Positions 43,601 through 56,620 of a stretch of DNA of 64,000 nt are shown piece after piece (position 1 is the stretch's first letter; every line of letters begins with the position of its first letter). Origin of the DNA: Dromaius novaehollandiae (lineage: Eukaryota; Chordata; Aves; Casuariiformes; Dromaiidae). The position numbers were made by a program, and so were the translations under genes. The notes beneath the pieces are model-generated. The model worked only from the letters and a program-made list of their open reading frames with translations. It was not told the DNA's origin and searched no databases. The stretch lies in the NCBI RefSeq assembly GCF_036370855.1, contig NC_088099.1, forward strand, positions 144,787,017 to 144,851,016, read 5' to 3'.

Positions 43601-46600
43601 GATTTTGCTTTTTTTTATTGCAACATGCCCTTGAAATATCTTTCAGTTTTAATCAAACCATGCTCTTAAATTCCTTATGTAAAGGATCTTCAACCAAAAC
43701 CAACTCTTCTAAGCTATGAAGTTTGTACTTATTCTTAGTTTACCAACTCCTGAAATTTGGCTTTGTTAACAAGTAGATTAACAACACTCCACCATAAAGC
43801 TAATTATAAACTCTAAGAATGGCTCATTTTGAGATCCGTTTTTTAGGACCACCCTTACCACAGATTTTCTTATATTCAGACAATGTCATGATCACTTACT
43901 GCTGTGAGACGGTGATTTCTTCATGATCAGTTTAAGCCAATTTAAATGTGGGCAGCTGATTACAGAAACAGCCTATCCCAGTTTTTGTGGCATCACAAGG
44001 AGTTGGATAAAGAAGCTGATCTTCTGAAAAGTCAATGTGACAAAAACCTGCTAGAATTGTGGAAGAGGATGTGCAGTGGCACGGAGGTGGACTGGGGAAG
44101 TGGGCAGAATGGAGTCGTGCACACAGCTGCGGTTTGACCACAGCTACACACAGATCCATGTAGACCAATGGTAAAACTGCAAGCTGACTTTTAGAAAACT
44201 TGCTCTTCTTTGCAAGGTCAGCTCTTACTGACAGTATGGAGTGCTTCAGATAAATGTTGGTAGCTTTCTCCCCCCCCGCCAAATTCTTTTCTTTCGTGCT
44301 TTTCTGGCAGCTGCAATAATTCATGTTGCTGTGGTATGGAAGAAGCTGGTGGTAGATGTGTTTTTCAACACTTCACAGTATTGGCGTTTGTTTTTTATGG
44401 TGAAGTTTGTTGGAAATGGACATGTGGGCATCATATGTTCTACAGTGAATTGGAGGGAACCAATTCAAAATGCTTCCATTTGCCTTAGGTCCAATCATGA
44501 TATTTATTTTTCCATGGCACTTACCCAGATTACCCATGCCTCCTGCCTAGCCTGTCTCATTTTCACCCTGGGCTAATCTGTTTGTAATAACCCTGTGTTT
44601 TTGATAAATCTTATAATAATCTACCATTTTTTCCAGTTTTTGATTCTCAGTATATTGCATATGAAACTGGAGGTTGAAGTGAGAATTATTGCTATGTAAA
44701 CTTGCAAGAACCAAGGAAGGTGTCACTTTGGGCATCACTGCATGATTGAGAGCCGTTTTTCATTTGGTGAGAAAACGATTTCCTCTAAGTCTTCTATGCC
44801 AAGAGTTAAGGACAGAGGAAAAATCCATTCTTGGCAATGTCAGCTGTCTTTTTATATAGTCAGTTCTAACAGAAGAATCTCATATCTTTCTTCTCTCCAA
44901 CAGATGGAATTGTCTCATTAGTTTCTATTTTCTTTGATTTGATCAATCTTAACTCGGCATTACTGCTTTTAATTTAGAGCAGTTCTATAAAAGTATATCA
45001 TAAAGATTTCTTACTCTAGTGTTTTCACTTATCTTCAGAATTAGGATTAACGTCTTCAAGTCCTTCCCATTGAGAATTTTCTCTGAGTTACTTTTTGTTA
45101 ATCTGTAACTTGATCTTGCCTGCTGTTTCTAGACACGGTGAGCTAATATTTAAAGAGACTTACAATACAGATTTTTGATTATATGTTGCTGTTTATTATT
45201 TTACTGTCTCTTCAAAAATCTTGTGGAAGAATGGCAGTGAGTTGTGGTAGGACTCATTGAGTAGGATTCCTCAGGGATAATAATCCTTCAGCATTTCTGT
45301 TCTGTGGTATGATGGTTCCATTACAATTAAATATTTTTTGTGTTTAAGTGATTTAAAATGTTTAACCATTTTAAAACACTCTTAATAATTTAAGTAGGTC
45401 TTGAAGAAGCATGTGACACCCTGATGCATCCACTTCTTTCAATGGTAGGGTTGCATTAATGAATACAATTGAAGGGGAAAAAATTTACTACTTCCTCTGG
45501 ATCTTCCTTTGTGTCTTGCCTTTCCTGCAAAATTGGATTTCTTAGGACAGGAATTAAATGTGTGCTGTCTTGCACAATGCTATATTCTTTCTAAATTCTT
45601 AAACAACAAAGGATGATCACCTATAAAATGTACTTTTATAGTGGGGAGCTATGGCTGTGGCAGGATACGATTGAGGCAGTAGACTAGAATTTGAAAATAC
45701 AGATAGTGTGTTTTTTCTTTCTTTCTTTTTTTCTTTTAAACCTTAACAAAGACCTATGTATGCGGTATGTGAGCAGACCTCTTTACTGGATGGACTTACT
45801 AGCTTCTGTTTTAGAAAGCTGCTCCTGGTGTGAGAAGTTAATGCTGAGGTGCAGTCCTGTTCCTACTACCCCGTTTCGTGCTTCTCTTGCAGAAGTTTCT
45901 GGAATGGAGATCGTAAATGGGAGAGGCAGATTAAAACACTAAGTTGTGTACATTGGAATTTACACAACTGGCATATCCCATTTTTGTGAGCAAATACCCG
46001 ATGTGCCTATTTACATGAGATCTCTATAGGTTTTGCCAGAAACTTGATTTCTAGATGTTAGATCTTCTGATCCTGAGGAGAACCGTTCTGTCCGTGAGGT
46101 AAGATAGCCGGTGGTGCTTGCTGCAGTTGCGATGAGATGTGGAAGCGGTGGCGTAGTTTGTCAGCATTCTTTGGGCACGTTAGAAGCAAGATTTCTTTGG
46201 GCAGCTAGATGTTACTTAACATGAGGAAATTTTATTTTGAGATTTATATAGATCTCCAAACTGAAAATTTTACTTTATCATGGTTTGAGTTAAACTGTGC
46301 TTGATGTTCACCTGCCTGTAGGTGGTCTACGGGGGATTCAGGTGCTTTCTTCCTTAGCTTCTATTCTTCATGGGAATGCTAGGCATAGCTACAGACACAG
46401 CATACTTTTGCATGTAATTTCTTTTTGAGTATTTAACACCCACAGACCCCATGGAGGAGAAGAGATTTTCAAAAGGATTTCATTATTTATTTGCTCTTCC
46501 ACTGGCTGGATGCAAAGGAGGAGACAGCTGGGAGTATTCTAGTGTGGTTCTAGTGAGGAGGTCAGTGCAGGCAAATACTCCTGGGTTACAGCCTGGTTTC

Positions 46601-49600
46601 TTGGTAATACAGAAATATAATTTCTTCTCACTTTTCAGCATATCTAGCATAGAGTTTTAATGAAGTTTTCTATGGCTGTTTTTTCCAAATGAAAAATGGA
46701 GTAAAAAAAATAGTACATGAATCATTCTCAAGCATTGAAAACAACTTTAGGGGTGTTAGGTTTTAAAATATATGAAATAAGCTTGTGATATTTTACTTAT
46801 TTTCTTAAATAGCAAGGTAGTTCATTGACACTGCCACATTCAGTTATGTATATTGAGCCTCCTTGATGGTGATATGCTAACATGGCAAAATCTAGTTTAA
46901 CCTTTGCTTGCTATGCAAAAAGGGATAATATGCTTAGCATCACCCTGTTTCACATGGAAAGGAGGGGTTTTGTGATACTGTTATAAAAGCAAGGTAGAAA
47001 ATATTTGTCCTCTGGCAAAACTTGCAGATGGGAAAGATCCCCCCCGGCCAGATCCTCTCCAAGGGCTTTTTGAAGAGGTTCTGCCGCATTGCTGTATCTG
47101 AGCCAATCCTCCCTTCTTCCCACAGAAGAGATTGGCAGACTTGCAGTTCATGGGACTTTGAGAGTGCAAACCACATAAAAGAGTAGACGCATGTAGTAGT
47201 TCAACTCTGCTTCCATATGCATTCACAAAGGGGTGTAGAAGGGGCCTGATAATCTAGTTTCTTCTAAGTGAGATGCTACCTTTTCAGCATATGGCTCTTC
47301 ATAGAGGAAAAATGACATAAAAGAGATAGATGTAAGTAATGAAGAAAGTAAAAGATGAGGATTACAGCGAGGAGAGCTGGCTTGAGTTCAGCTTTAGCAA
47401 TCCAAAAGATTCTACTGAGGTGAGATGGGGAGGTTATGTAAAATCTGGAAGAACAGCTCACTAACAAGAGGAAATCAATGCGTTAAAGGTTCACATTCTC
47501 TCTTAGTCTTTTTTTTGGTCTAAGCAGCGCAGAGTGATATGACACTAACATTGATAATCTTATTTTTTCATAATGTGTGTGTAAGGGAGGTAATTATGGT
47601 GACTAGATCAGAGGATGACGAGGCCCTATTTCTGTCCATATTAAAGCTTTTTAAATCTCCAATCTGGTATAGGAAGACAGCTTGATTATATATATGAATT
47701 GCTGCTTTTATTTACTACTTTCTTATTTTCTTTCTTCCTTGCATCTCTCTAGCTTGTTTTTCCCCGAAGTGAAGAGATGTCTCAAAAGTTTACATAGTGG
47801 ACACTGTTGCAATATAAATAAAGTAAAATTAAAAATATTTGTGGTTATTTAATCTAGCATAAATGCTTTGCTGTGATTTGAAGAATGCACCTTCACTCCT
47901 TTGCGTCACTCAAATTAATTTAGGATGGGATACCATAATACGTATTTTTGTCACTATTAGAAGTATAAATTCTTTCATTTTTTATGATATCAAGTCTGTC
48001 TAGAAATGTGCATAGATAGGAAAGGTTAATCTGGCATGTGTAATAAAGTAGCAGAAGCAGAGGACTACAACTTGAATTAAATTAGAATTAAATAGAAAAC
48101 ATTTATTTCATGCTTCTAAATGAGGATTTAATTAAAATTAAATTAGTTCATCTTTTTAGACCTACCCTGAATAGGAAATCTGAAACATACTTCAGTTGAT
48201 GGTTGGTTTTCTCTGACTTTGATTAATCACTTTCAAAGTAAGCAGAGGATCAGTACAGTAATTTCATAATTACACACAAGTGAGTTAACTTGAAACCTTA
48301 ACTAAAATAACTGTAAAGGAAGTTTGATGTCGGTTAGTTTCATGTAATGCTGTATATCTTTTGTGTATGATTCAAATTCTTACAAGTGCTAATCTGAAAA
48401 AAGGCCTGCACCATGATACTACCAATTTATTTGCACGATACTTTAATAGGGAAATGATGGACTTGGGAGCGTGATTTTTTTCAAAGACATTGGAACGGTA
48501 AATGGAGCCATGAAGGTGATGGCAAGCTTCTTGATGGCTTCAGTGTACATTGCATTAAACCCTACATTTGTAAGCATTGATAGAGATTATTTGATAGAAC
48601 TGTCATTGTGGTTAAAGCAGGAAAGTATTCAACAAATCTAGCACTGTAGGGGTTAATATTATTCTCTACTACTGAGCTGGCTACCTTCTCTCTGGAGGAA
48701 TGTTTTTTTTTAAAAAAAGGCAAACAAAAAACCCCCTAATCTAAAAGTTTAAATCACTGCACATCTGCTCATTCGTGATGTTACTGTAAATACAGATCAA
48801 AGTGCAAAGCAAAAGCAAAACTATCCTGCAGCTTGAAGATCTTAGGTTTGTTTGAAATGGGCAACCATTAGTGAAACAAGATCCATTAAAACTAGAATCA
48901 TAATGTGAATGCAGCAAAAAAAGTTTTTTATTATTTAGCTTCATAGATACTCTTATTTGAAAAAGTCTTTCTATCATTAGTATATATTGTTGTATGCTGA
49001 ATTTACTCGATTTATATTTATGCGCTATCGGCTTGGGAGAACAGTCAGCAAGTGCAGAGTCTTGTGAGAACCCATTTGACTAAAATTCCTACAATAACCT
49101 GCAGGATACTGTAAAATTTACCACAGAGTTCAGAACCTTAAGTGAGTAGCTATGTCTATTTACTCTGGATGCTTCTATTTCTTTTTATTCTATCATCTTT
49201 CACGCTCCAACATTAACACAAAATATGCCAGGTTATTATTATATTTTTTTCAGAGGTCTGGCAGCTAGCTTTATTGAAGAGGGAATTTGTATTTTGCTTT
49301 TAATTAAGTAGGCCTTTGGATTTTTGTACATGACTAATGTCTTGTTAAGCCAAAAGAACTCAGTAAATAATTTTAAAAGATTCTTGGAAGTTTGAATCAG
49401 TGTTTCTCCTTTCCAGTAGACCATATATTCATTCTTTTTTCTTGAATTTCAACATGTTTTTTATCAATATAGCTAATTGACTTGGGGGAAGTGCTTTAAG
49501 GAGACTTGACTAGTATAGAGCCCAATTTTTAACACATAATGATACTTTTAAAAAGCAAAAGTGTATTTACATGGGTTTTGGTTAGAGAAGTCATGTAGGA

Positions 49601-51211
49601 GAAAATGGCAGTTGGATTAGGAGGAAAATGTTAAGCTTCTATTGCTACTCACTGTAAGACTTTTTTATGTTTAAGTTTATATTGGTTGTTTACTTTGTAG
49701 AAAATCTTAAAAATTACTTAGATTGAAAGGAGGGTAAAATTTGGAATTGAGAAAGCCTGTTAAGATTGTATATACTCACTTTCTGTCTTGGTATTATATT
49801 GTTTTAAAATGTACACTAAGTCATTTTTAAAGGGGATGATGTATATTTAATGTAAGAAATTTATTTAAAAGGAAGGGTTGCCAATCAGTCTAAATTTGTT
49901 TCAGTTAAAACTTGATGGTCTAAAGGCAACTTATAATCCTTTTCTTGTTATAAAGTATTGTCAAATTTGTAGCAGTATCAGTTAAAAAGCTTATGGAAAC
50001 TTTGTTTTAAGGTGGGTTAAAGTAGAACTAAATCTTTAATTTGAATTTGATGGCACCTGTTTTCATTTTGTTTCCCCAGCAACACCAGTGGTATCAAAAA
50101 TTGCCTGTAGACCACCCTGGTTTTAGAGAAGAATGAAATCAGCCTGGCTATTTCATTTCAGCTTTTTATTTTACTGGCTAAATATTCAAACAGAGCTCTA
50201 ACACATTGTCACAGTTTCTGCAATTTCCTTAAAGCCCCTCTTTAAAATTTAACAAATGCCATTTAGTTCAACAGTCAGAGGTAACTGAATCTTGTAGAGA
50301 AATTGGTACACAGTTTCTTAAAGCTTGATCTTTCTTCCATTGATGCAAGTCATCAGATAGCCATAGAGTCTAGTGTGGATGCATAGCAACTCCGGAGCAA
50401 AGCTATTTGGGACCACCTGGATGCAGTCTCAGTTTCTTGGTGTGAGACTCTTGAGTATGATCCAGCTAGAAGGTTCTTGCTAGACTAGAACTACTACAAC
50501 AAGCTGATAGCGCTGGAGAAAGGTTTTATTGTCGTATCCCTGGATGAACAGTGGGATAGGCTAAAAGCCGAAGGGCATGTCTGTCTCTCTGGGTGTTGAA
50601 AAGTGGGTGGGAGCTCAGATACCAGTGCTCTTGGAGAGCAGTGCGTGAGTCAGCTCCAGCTCGGAGGCAGTACACTGCATGAATGTACAGGTGTGTCCAA
50701 AGTATTACACCTGGCTTCAGAGTTCACTTACATGCTACCTCTCTCAAAGTAAAAATACCTGCTGGTTCAGCCTGTAGTTCAACTGTTAATACTGAATTCT
50801 TTCATGCTACTTAGGCTGAGTATGGGCTCAGATGTGCAATTCTCTAACTGGCTAGAGCATACCCTGCAGTGGTTCTGCTCCTCGTTTGCTGACTTTATGC
50901 CAGTTGATGGTAGACAAGTATCTGAGTCAGCATGAAGTTTAGCTGATATAAAGTTTAACCTATTAAATTTCTTTTTTTAATGAACTTACTGGTAGAGAAT
51001 GTATTCAGTTGCAATATTTTTGATCTGGCACTAGGATTCCTAAATCTGCTTTAGTGTTGTCTGAAGCCATGTCTTTCTAAAAAATTAAATGGGTTAACAT
51101 GTCCATAATATGGCTACACAGCGAAAATGTGATCGTAATATTGACAAATATATCTATTCTAGATCTACGTTATCTAGCATGTGTAATGATAGCAATGATT
51201 ATGTGGTTAAA

Positions 51212-51225
51212 GGGGGGGGGGGGGG
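51212..51225 (+). repeat. G14 homopolymer
   Basis: Fourteen consecutive G residues. Such tracts are prone to length change and sequencing error and may form G-quadruplex-like structure. Confidence 0.9.
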
Positions 51226-52189
51226 AAGTAGCATGGGAAAACTGGCCAATGGACTTGAACAAACCTACTCAGTAAATGCAGAAGGGCCATGTTAGCACAA
51301 CTTCAGTCTTCAGCCATTCTGGCTGTTCCAAGGTAGCACAGTCACACCTTCAGTTGCAAATTTTATCATCCAGAGTTCTTCTGAAAACTTAAAGCCAAAC
51401 TACGTTTTGTTAAACTTAAGACAAAAATGTTCAGAATTTGGATTGTGTACAGAGAAATTTAAAATACTTCCTAAGTAAAGAAAAAAATTTTTAAGAAAGT
51501 TTCAAGTTTTTAAGAAAAATCATTGAGAAAATATTCACAGACTTTAATCACCTTCCCTGCCTTTTTTTTCTTCCCACCTTTAAAGAAAAGTGTAAAACTT
51601 AATCAACTCAGTAGTTCTGCTGTTTAAAAATGAGATTATTGCTTGTGAATAATGCCTGACTATTTATTTATTTACTTATTTATTTTAATGTATTGTTTGG
51701 TAAAGGAAACACAATCTGGTGCTACCTGAAATGTTTTAGTCCAGCTAGTAAAAATAGCATCATGAATGTGTCTTAAGAACTAGAAAATAGGGTTATAAAA
51801 ATGGGTGGGTTTTGGGGAAGGTACTGCTGTACTTCATCAAGAATCAACATTGTAATTATTTAACTCTTATGTTTTACCAATCTGGAAATGAAGTAAAAAA
51901 TCTGTTGATCAAATATTTTGGTGACAAATTATATCCTCATCCTCCTCAAAGTTTATAATATCATATGTGAAGAACTAGATCATCTTGAAGGTTAGAGAGG
52001 AAAAGAAATGCACTAAGTACTCCTGGTAGGAGATGATCAGTCCATTTTAAGAATTGAGCAGGTCACAGGAAGACCAGGTTTGGTCTTCTGCAGTGATGAC
52101 TGAGAAAAACACGGTCTTGGGAATGTGGGGGAATGTTTGCTGTAAAGCTAGGGACATGTGAGTACCATTATACCAGAAACCGATGAGAC

Positions 52190-52490
52190 AGTGTATGCAG
52201 TTCTGGTCACCATGAAAGGTGCATTACTACTGGAAAAAATACAGCGAGAGAGGGCTGAATACTACAGGATCAAAGCAAAGAGACTGGAAGAGCTTGGCTT
52301 ATTTAGTTTGACAAAATAAAAGCTTGATAGAGAGACAACTGTACTCTTTAGGCACATGAATGGATAAGCACTGAGAGAGGAAGAAGCTGTGTAAGGCAGT
52401 GGACAAGGTTGGCATAAGAGCCTGTGGTATAAACTAACCATGGGTTAGTCTGGAAATCAGGTTTTTAAAAGTCGAAATAGTAAGGGTAGA
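52190..52490 (+). mobile_element. Decayed CR1/L2-like LINE 3' fragment
   Basis: Broken frames give pieces resembling the LINE reverse-transcriptase C-terminus: MQFWSP, then about 30 residues on an IKAKRLEELGLFSLTK-like block (about 52268-52315) and LDRETTVLFRHMNG (about 52323-52365). These correspond to the [19 protein letters not shown] and RGDLINVYKYLKG region of CR1. Stops interrupt it. The exact family and both ends are uncertain. Confidence 0.5.
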
Positions 52491-53122
52491 GTTGCATGAT
52501 ATGTTGGGTTGAAGGCTAAGCCAGCTGAACTATTTGTTTTCTTTTCTGCCTCAGAACTGCTGTTTTGTGCCCTTGCAGGGTGGTGTCAGACTGTACAGCT
52601 GGACTGAGCGAGTGACTTGCTGCCCTGCAAGGCAGCAGAGTGTCAGGATTTCTTCAGCTGTTGTTTTATGATCTCCTGTGCTTGTCTGACCTGACAGACT
52701 TGTCTGGTGCTGTCCCTAAGCTGATCCAACTTTCTGACATGATAGAAGATTTTCTTTTTTTTGAGGTGGAGGTAATTTTCTGCCAGATCAGCATGTCGAA
52801 TTGGTCTGCCACAGACAGTCAGAAAAGTACCAGAGGAGTAGGAAATGTGATGGGGAGAGTGATCTCCCTATTCAGCAGCAAGAAGCTGTTACATCAGCAT
52901 AATTACGATGTTAGCTGTGCTGACACAACTGCTTGTGGAAGACCATTGTAAACTGGATCACTGATGTGGTATCGGTTAAAAATAGACTTTCTGAAGAAAT
53001 TTACATTAGTATATGTGAACATAAAAATCTGCAGATAGAGGATTTGCAGAGAAACCGCTCCCAAGAAGCCAGCCCGTCTGTCTTTCTGTCTTGAAACATT
53101 GCTAGACATACAGATTTCAAAC

Positions 53123-53139
53123 ATATATATATATATATA
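53123..53139 (+). repeat. (AT)n microsatellite
   Basis: A short uninterrupted AT dinucleotide run of about eight units. Confidence 0.9.
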
Positions 53140-53417
53140 GCCAGAGATACCTAAGCAACTCTGTGTGTACTAAATGTTTTCTTTATACCAAAGTAAGCTC
53201 TCACTAGTAATGAGTTCCAAAGAATGGAAAGATTACTTGTTCGTATTTACAGTATTGAAAGAGTTGGGTGGAAAAACTGTGTAACTTTAGAAAGAAGCAC
53301 TCTGCTCTTCTTTTGAGAAGCAATGATAATTTTGACCAAAGGCCTCTGGTGTTCCTTGCCCCATCAAAGGCACTGGGAGGAGATTAACTACCTCCTATAA
53401 CCTTAAATTTAACCCCT

Positions 53418-53429
53418 CCCCCCCCCCCC
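53418..53429 (+). repeat. C12 homopolymer
   Basis: Twelve consecutive C residues, preceded by CCCCT. Confidence 0.9.
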
Positions 53430-56400
53430 TTATTTCTGATTCACACATGACATTTAAATTGCATAACACATTTTTCACTTTCTTTACAAAAGGTATACGC
53501 TCACTAGGCCTACTTTTGGACATTAATTCATCGACTTGGATTTATGGAAAAGTTGGTCAAGGCTGACTGTTGCCCTTTCACCTTAGCTTGGTCCAATATT
53601 GTCTGTGTGTGTTCCTTTAAAACATGATGCGATTACAGACATCCCATTAACATCAAAACTGTATCTGTTTCTGATTAATGCCTCTTTGCAAGTGTTTGTT
53701 TTGTTGGTAGATTAATTGATCCCTGTGCTTATTATTTTTACATCTGTGGCTGTCAGTTGATATAGAGAAGCCTATTCAGGTCCCTTCTAGGTTGGCTCAG
53801 TGTTCAGCAAATGGTACTGTACAAATCTATGTCCTCATATTTGGGGGTAAAAAAGGATCAGTATTTGGTGCCCCTAGGGGTTATTAACACTAACATTAGG
53901 ATACATACAAATATATAAGAAAAGCTTTTAGGAAAAAACGGTCTTACCCCTTTCATTTTTTGGTTCCTTATCACCTCCTCCTCTGTAAATACTAAGCTTT
54001 TAACATAACTGCAGAGCAAGGACAAATTTACATTTCTAAATAATAGTGTTCAAACTGTGGTATTAACTGTAACTTATGAAAAATCATTAGGACTTTATAT
54101 TTCTGACTTTATATCTTTGACAATCATTAGAAGCATAAATTTTGATATAGCACATTTGGCTTTTTTGGGCCACTTAGACTCATTAGCTGCCTTTTTGTAG
54201 AGTTGTCCTTGACCCTTGGGTATCTTACCTTTGTCCTCAACCCTTTCAGTACTCTAAAATGGATGAAGTCAGTTGGGTATAACATTCATTTTCATAAGCC
54301 GTTATTGACCATATGTGTCCTTCAAGTGTAGTTTCTGAATGCATTCTTTTTCAACTGTTGCTTGATAGTTTAATTATTCTGTTACATTGATTACTTATGT
54401 GTATGCAGAAAATGCAACACAGTTGGCTCAATTGTCTTTCAGACTTCAGGGGAGCTCTTTTATTTGCCATAAAATTAACCTTTGCTGTCAGGTGAGAAAA
54501 AGACCCACACTGAATGTCATGAGTTAAATGTGTTATGTCGTGGTTATAACGCTTGTCAGAAAACATAAGGTGAATAAATGGAGACTGGCAACTGTGGCAA
54601 TTACATCATAACTTTTTTTTAAAAAAACCTTTTTTATAACATTACTTTGCTCAAAAGGCTCTCTTGGTGTATGTTGTATGAAATAAACTAATTTGAATGA
54701 CTGACAAAGTTTCCAGCTTTTCTGGTTTCCTTTGACAATTACTTTTTTTATAAATGGCCTTGCAGAGTGTGTTAAGGTTCTTGACTAGGTGACCAGTGGC
54801 CAAGCAAGACAGAGCAAGTCTGAAGCCAAAGACACCTCACTGAAAATATCTTCCTTTGTGTTTAAATTGGAAAATTGTTTTCTAGGCTCAATTGCTGTAG
54901 TAGTCTTGCAAGGTGAGGTGACTTCAGCATTATCCCTTCACTGACTTTCTTGTTTTCATGTTACATTTAAGATTTACTGTTACCTTCTTTGGCTTATTCG
55001 TCCAACATGCCCGTGCTGGTGGGCATCAGCCTTTTTCTCAACAACTTTTGTGATTTCTCCATGGTGCCTTCTGTGGGTAGTTTGGCCTTCATGGTATTTA
55101 TTCTTCTGTCAAGTCTCTTAAAAATCCAGGTTTTTGATACTGACAGTAAAGCTTGTTGACTTGTATCTTAAGACAAAATCAGCTTTAGAACAGCTGCTCT
55201 TTTTGAATGTCTAACTTGAGACTGATTAATTATAAATAATTTTCATTTGAAAAGAAATAAGATCTTGACACTTACTGCATATTCCTTGTGGGAAATGAGG
55301 ATAAGCAAGCAGGCAGTACTCTTAGCTGTGAAATCTTAAGTATCTATCAAAGGTAACTCTGATGTAAGCTGCAGCTAAGAAATTTGGTGTTAAAATGACA
55401 GAGACGCAGCTCAATGATATACGTGTTTTCCTGCATTTTTCATTGTATTTTTTTATTTCATTGGTAAGTAGGAGAACTTTACATATTTGAGGGTGATTCT
55501 CAGAAAGAATCAAAATACTTAGTAGTGTTTTTCTTCAGGATTGCTTCTGTCAATCCTATCTTTATATTAGCAGAATTGGATTACAAATGGTTCTCTTTTC
55601 ATCTCCCAATTCTGAATTATCTTACTGCTTATTTCAAGCTGGTCTTTCAGTTGGCTTTTTATGTCAACTCCTTGTTTTGTAAAACACAACAGCTAGAGCA
55701 GTAACAGGAACTCTCTTGTCTTCAGCTGCTGGTTTTGTGGGCTTTGGCTTCTAGGTGGAAAGCAGATTTATTTTAAAACATTTTAAAATGTTCACAGATT
55801 ATTAAATGAATTTTCTTCTGACTATTTATTTTTCTGTGTTCTTATTGTTTTTTCTTTCTGTGCCTAATAGTACATTACAGGTGTCTTTTTGTATGTAATT
55901 ATGTATTCTTGTTTCAATGCTTATTTATTAACATTCAGAGAATTTAATATTAAGTTTGTAAGTATCCTATTAGTTCTTGACATTTAAATGGTAGCTTTTG
56001 TTTGCTATTGAGCAAACAAAATAGTTTTTGTTATTGAACAAATAAAGATCATCATCTGCAAGAGAAACTTGTTCTTTGAAGTAGTATGTTATGTTTCTTA
56101 TGCCTTTGCATTTCAGTTGGTGATGGTTTAAATTATGACACCCAGTCCTTTGCCTTAGGGCTTGTGATTCTGTAACTTTTTTCAGATGCATCAACTAAGC
56201 ATTGCCTAATTTGTTATGAAAGTGAGAGAAAAGTTGTTCAATAATTTTGACTAAGTTGTGCTGCCAACATCTGTTTCTGATAAAATACTGGTAATATGAT
56301 AAGAATTTGAAAAAAATTATGTGATTTATGGGGTTCAAATAACCATTCAAATGATAGCGAACCAAAGATGGCTTTTCCTTCCTTTGGAGAGTCATTTGTA

Positions 56401-56556
56401 TGTATGAGGTGTTATCAAGTCCAAATGGCAGAGAAATTTAATGCTAAGAGGCAGCCAAGGTAGTCCATGTCTTTTTCGATGCTGTTCTTCATGGAAACTC
56501 TGGAAAATTTGTAGGATAAATTTTATGTTTGTAGTTACTTCTTGAATTTAGCATTA

Positions 56557-56620
56557 AGTGTATTTATACTATATATATATAGATAGATAGTATAAACACA
56601 CTATATATATCTCTCTCTCA
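56557..56620 (+). repeat. AT-rich hairpin with TA, GATA and CT simple repeats
   Basis: TGTATTTATACTAT (56559-56572) and ATAGTATAAACACA (56587-56600) are inverted complements with one mismatch. The pairing extends two bases further outward, giving 16-base arms around a 14-base loop. The loop and flank contain (TA)n, GATA-type units and (CT)n. It probably arose by simple-repeat expansion. Confidence 0.75.

Noticed and set aside
43932..44324. 130-codon antisense frame in intron 6
   Set aside because: No motif, repeat match or transcript signal is recognisable, and the length is within what about 47 kb of intron could yield by chance.
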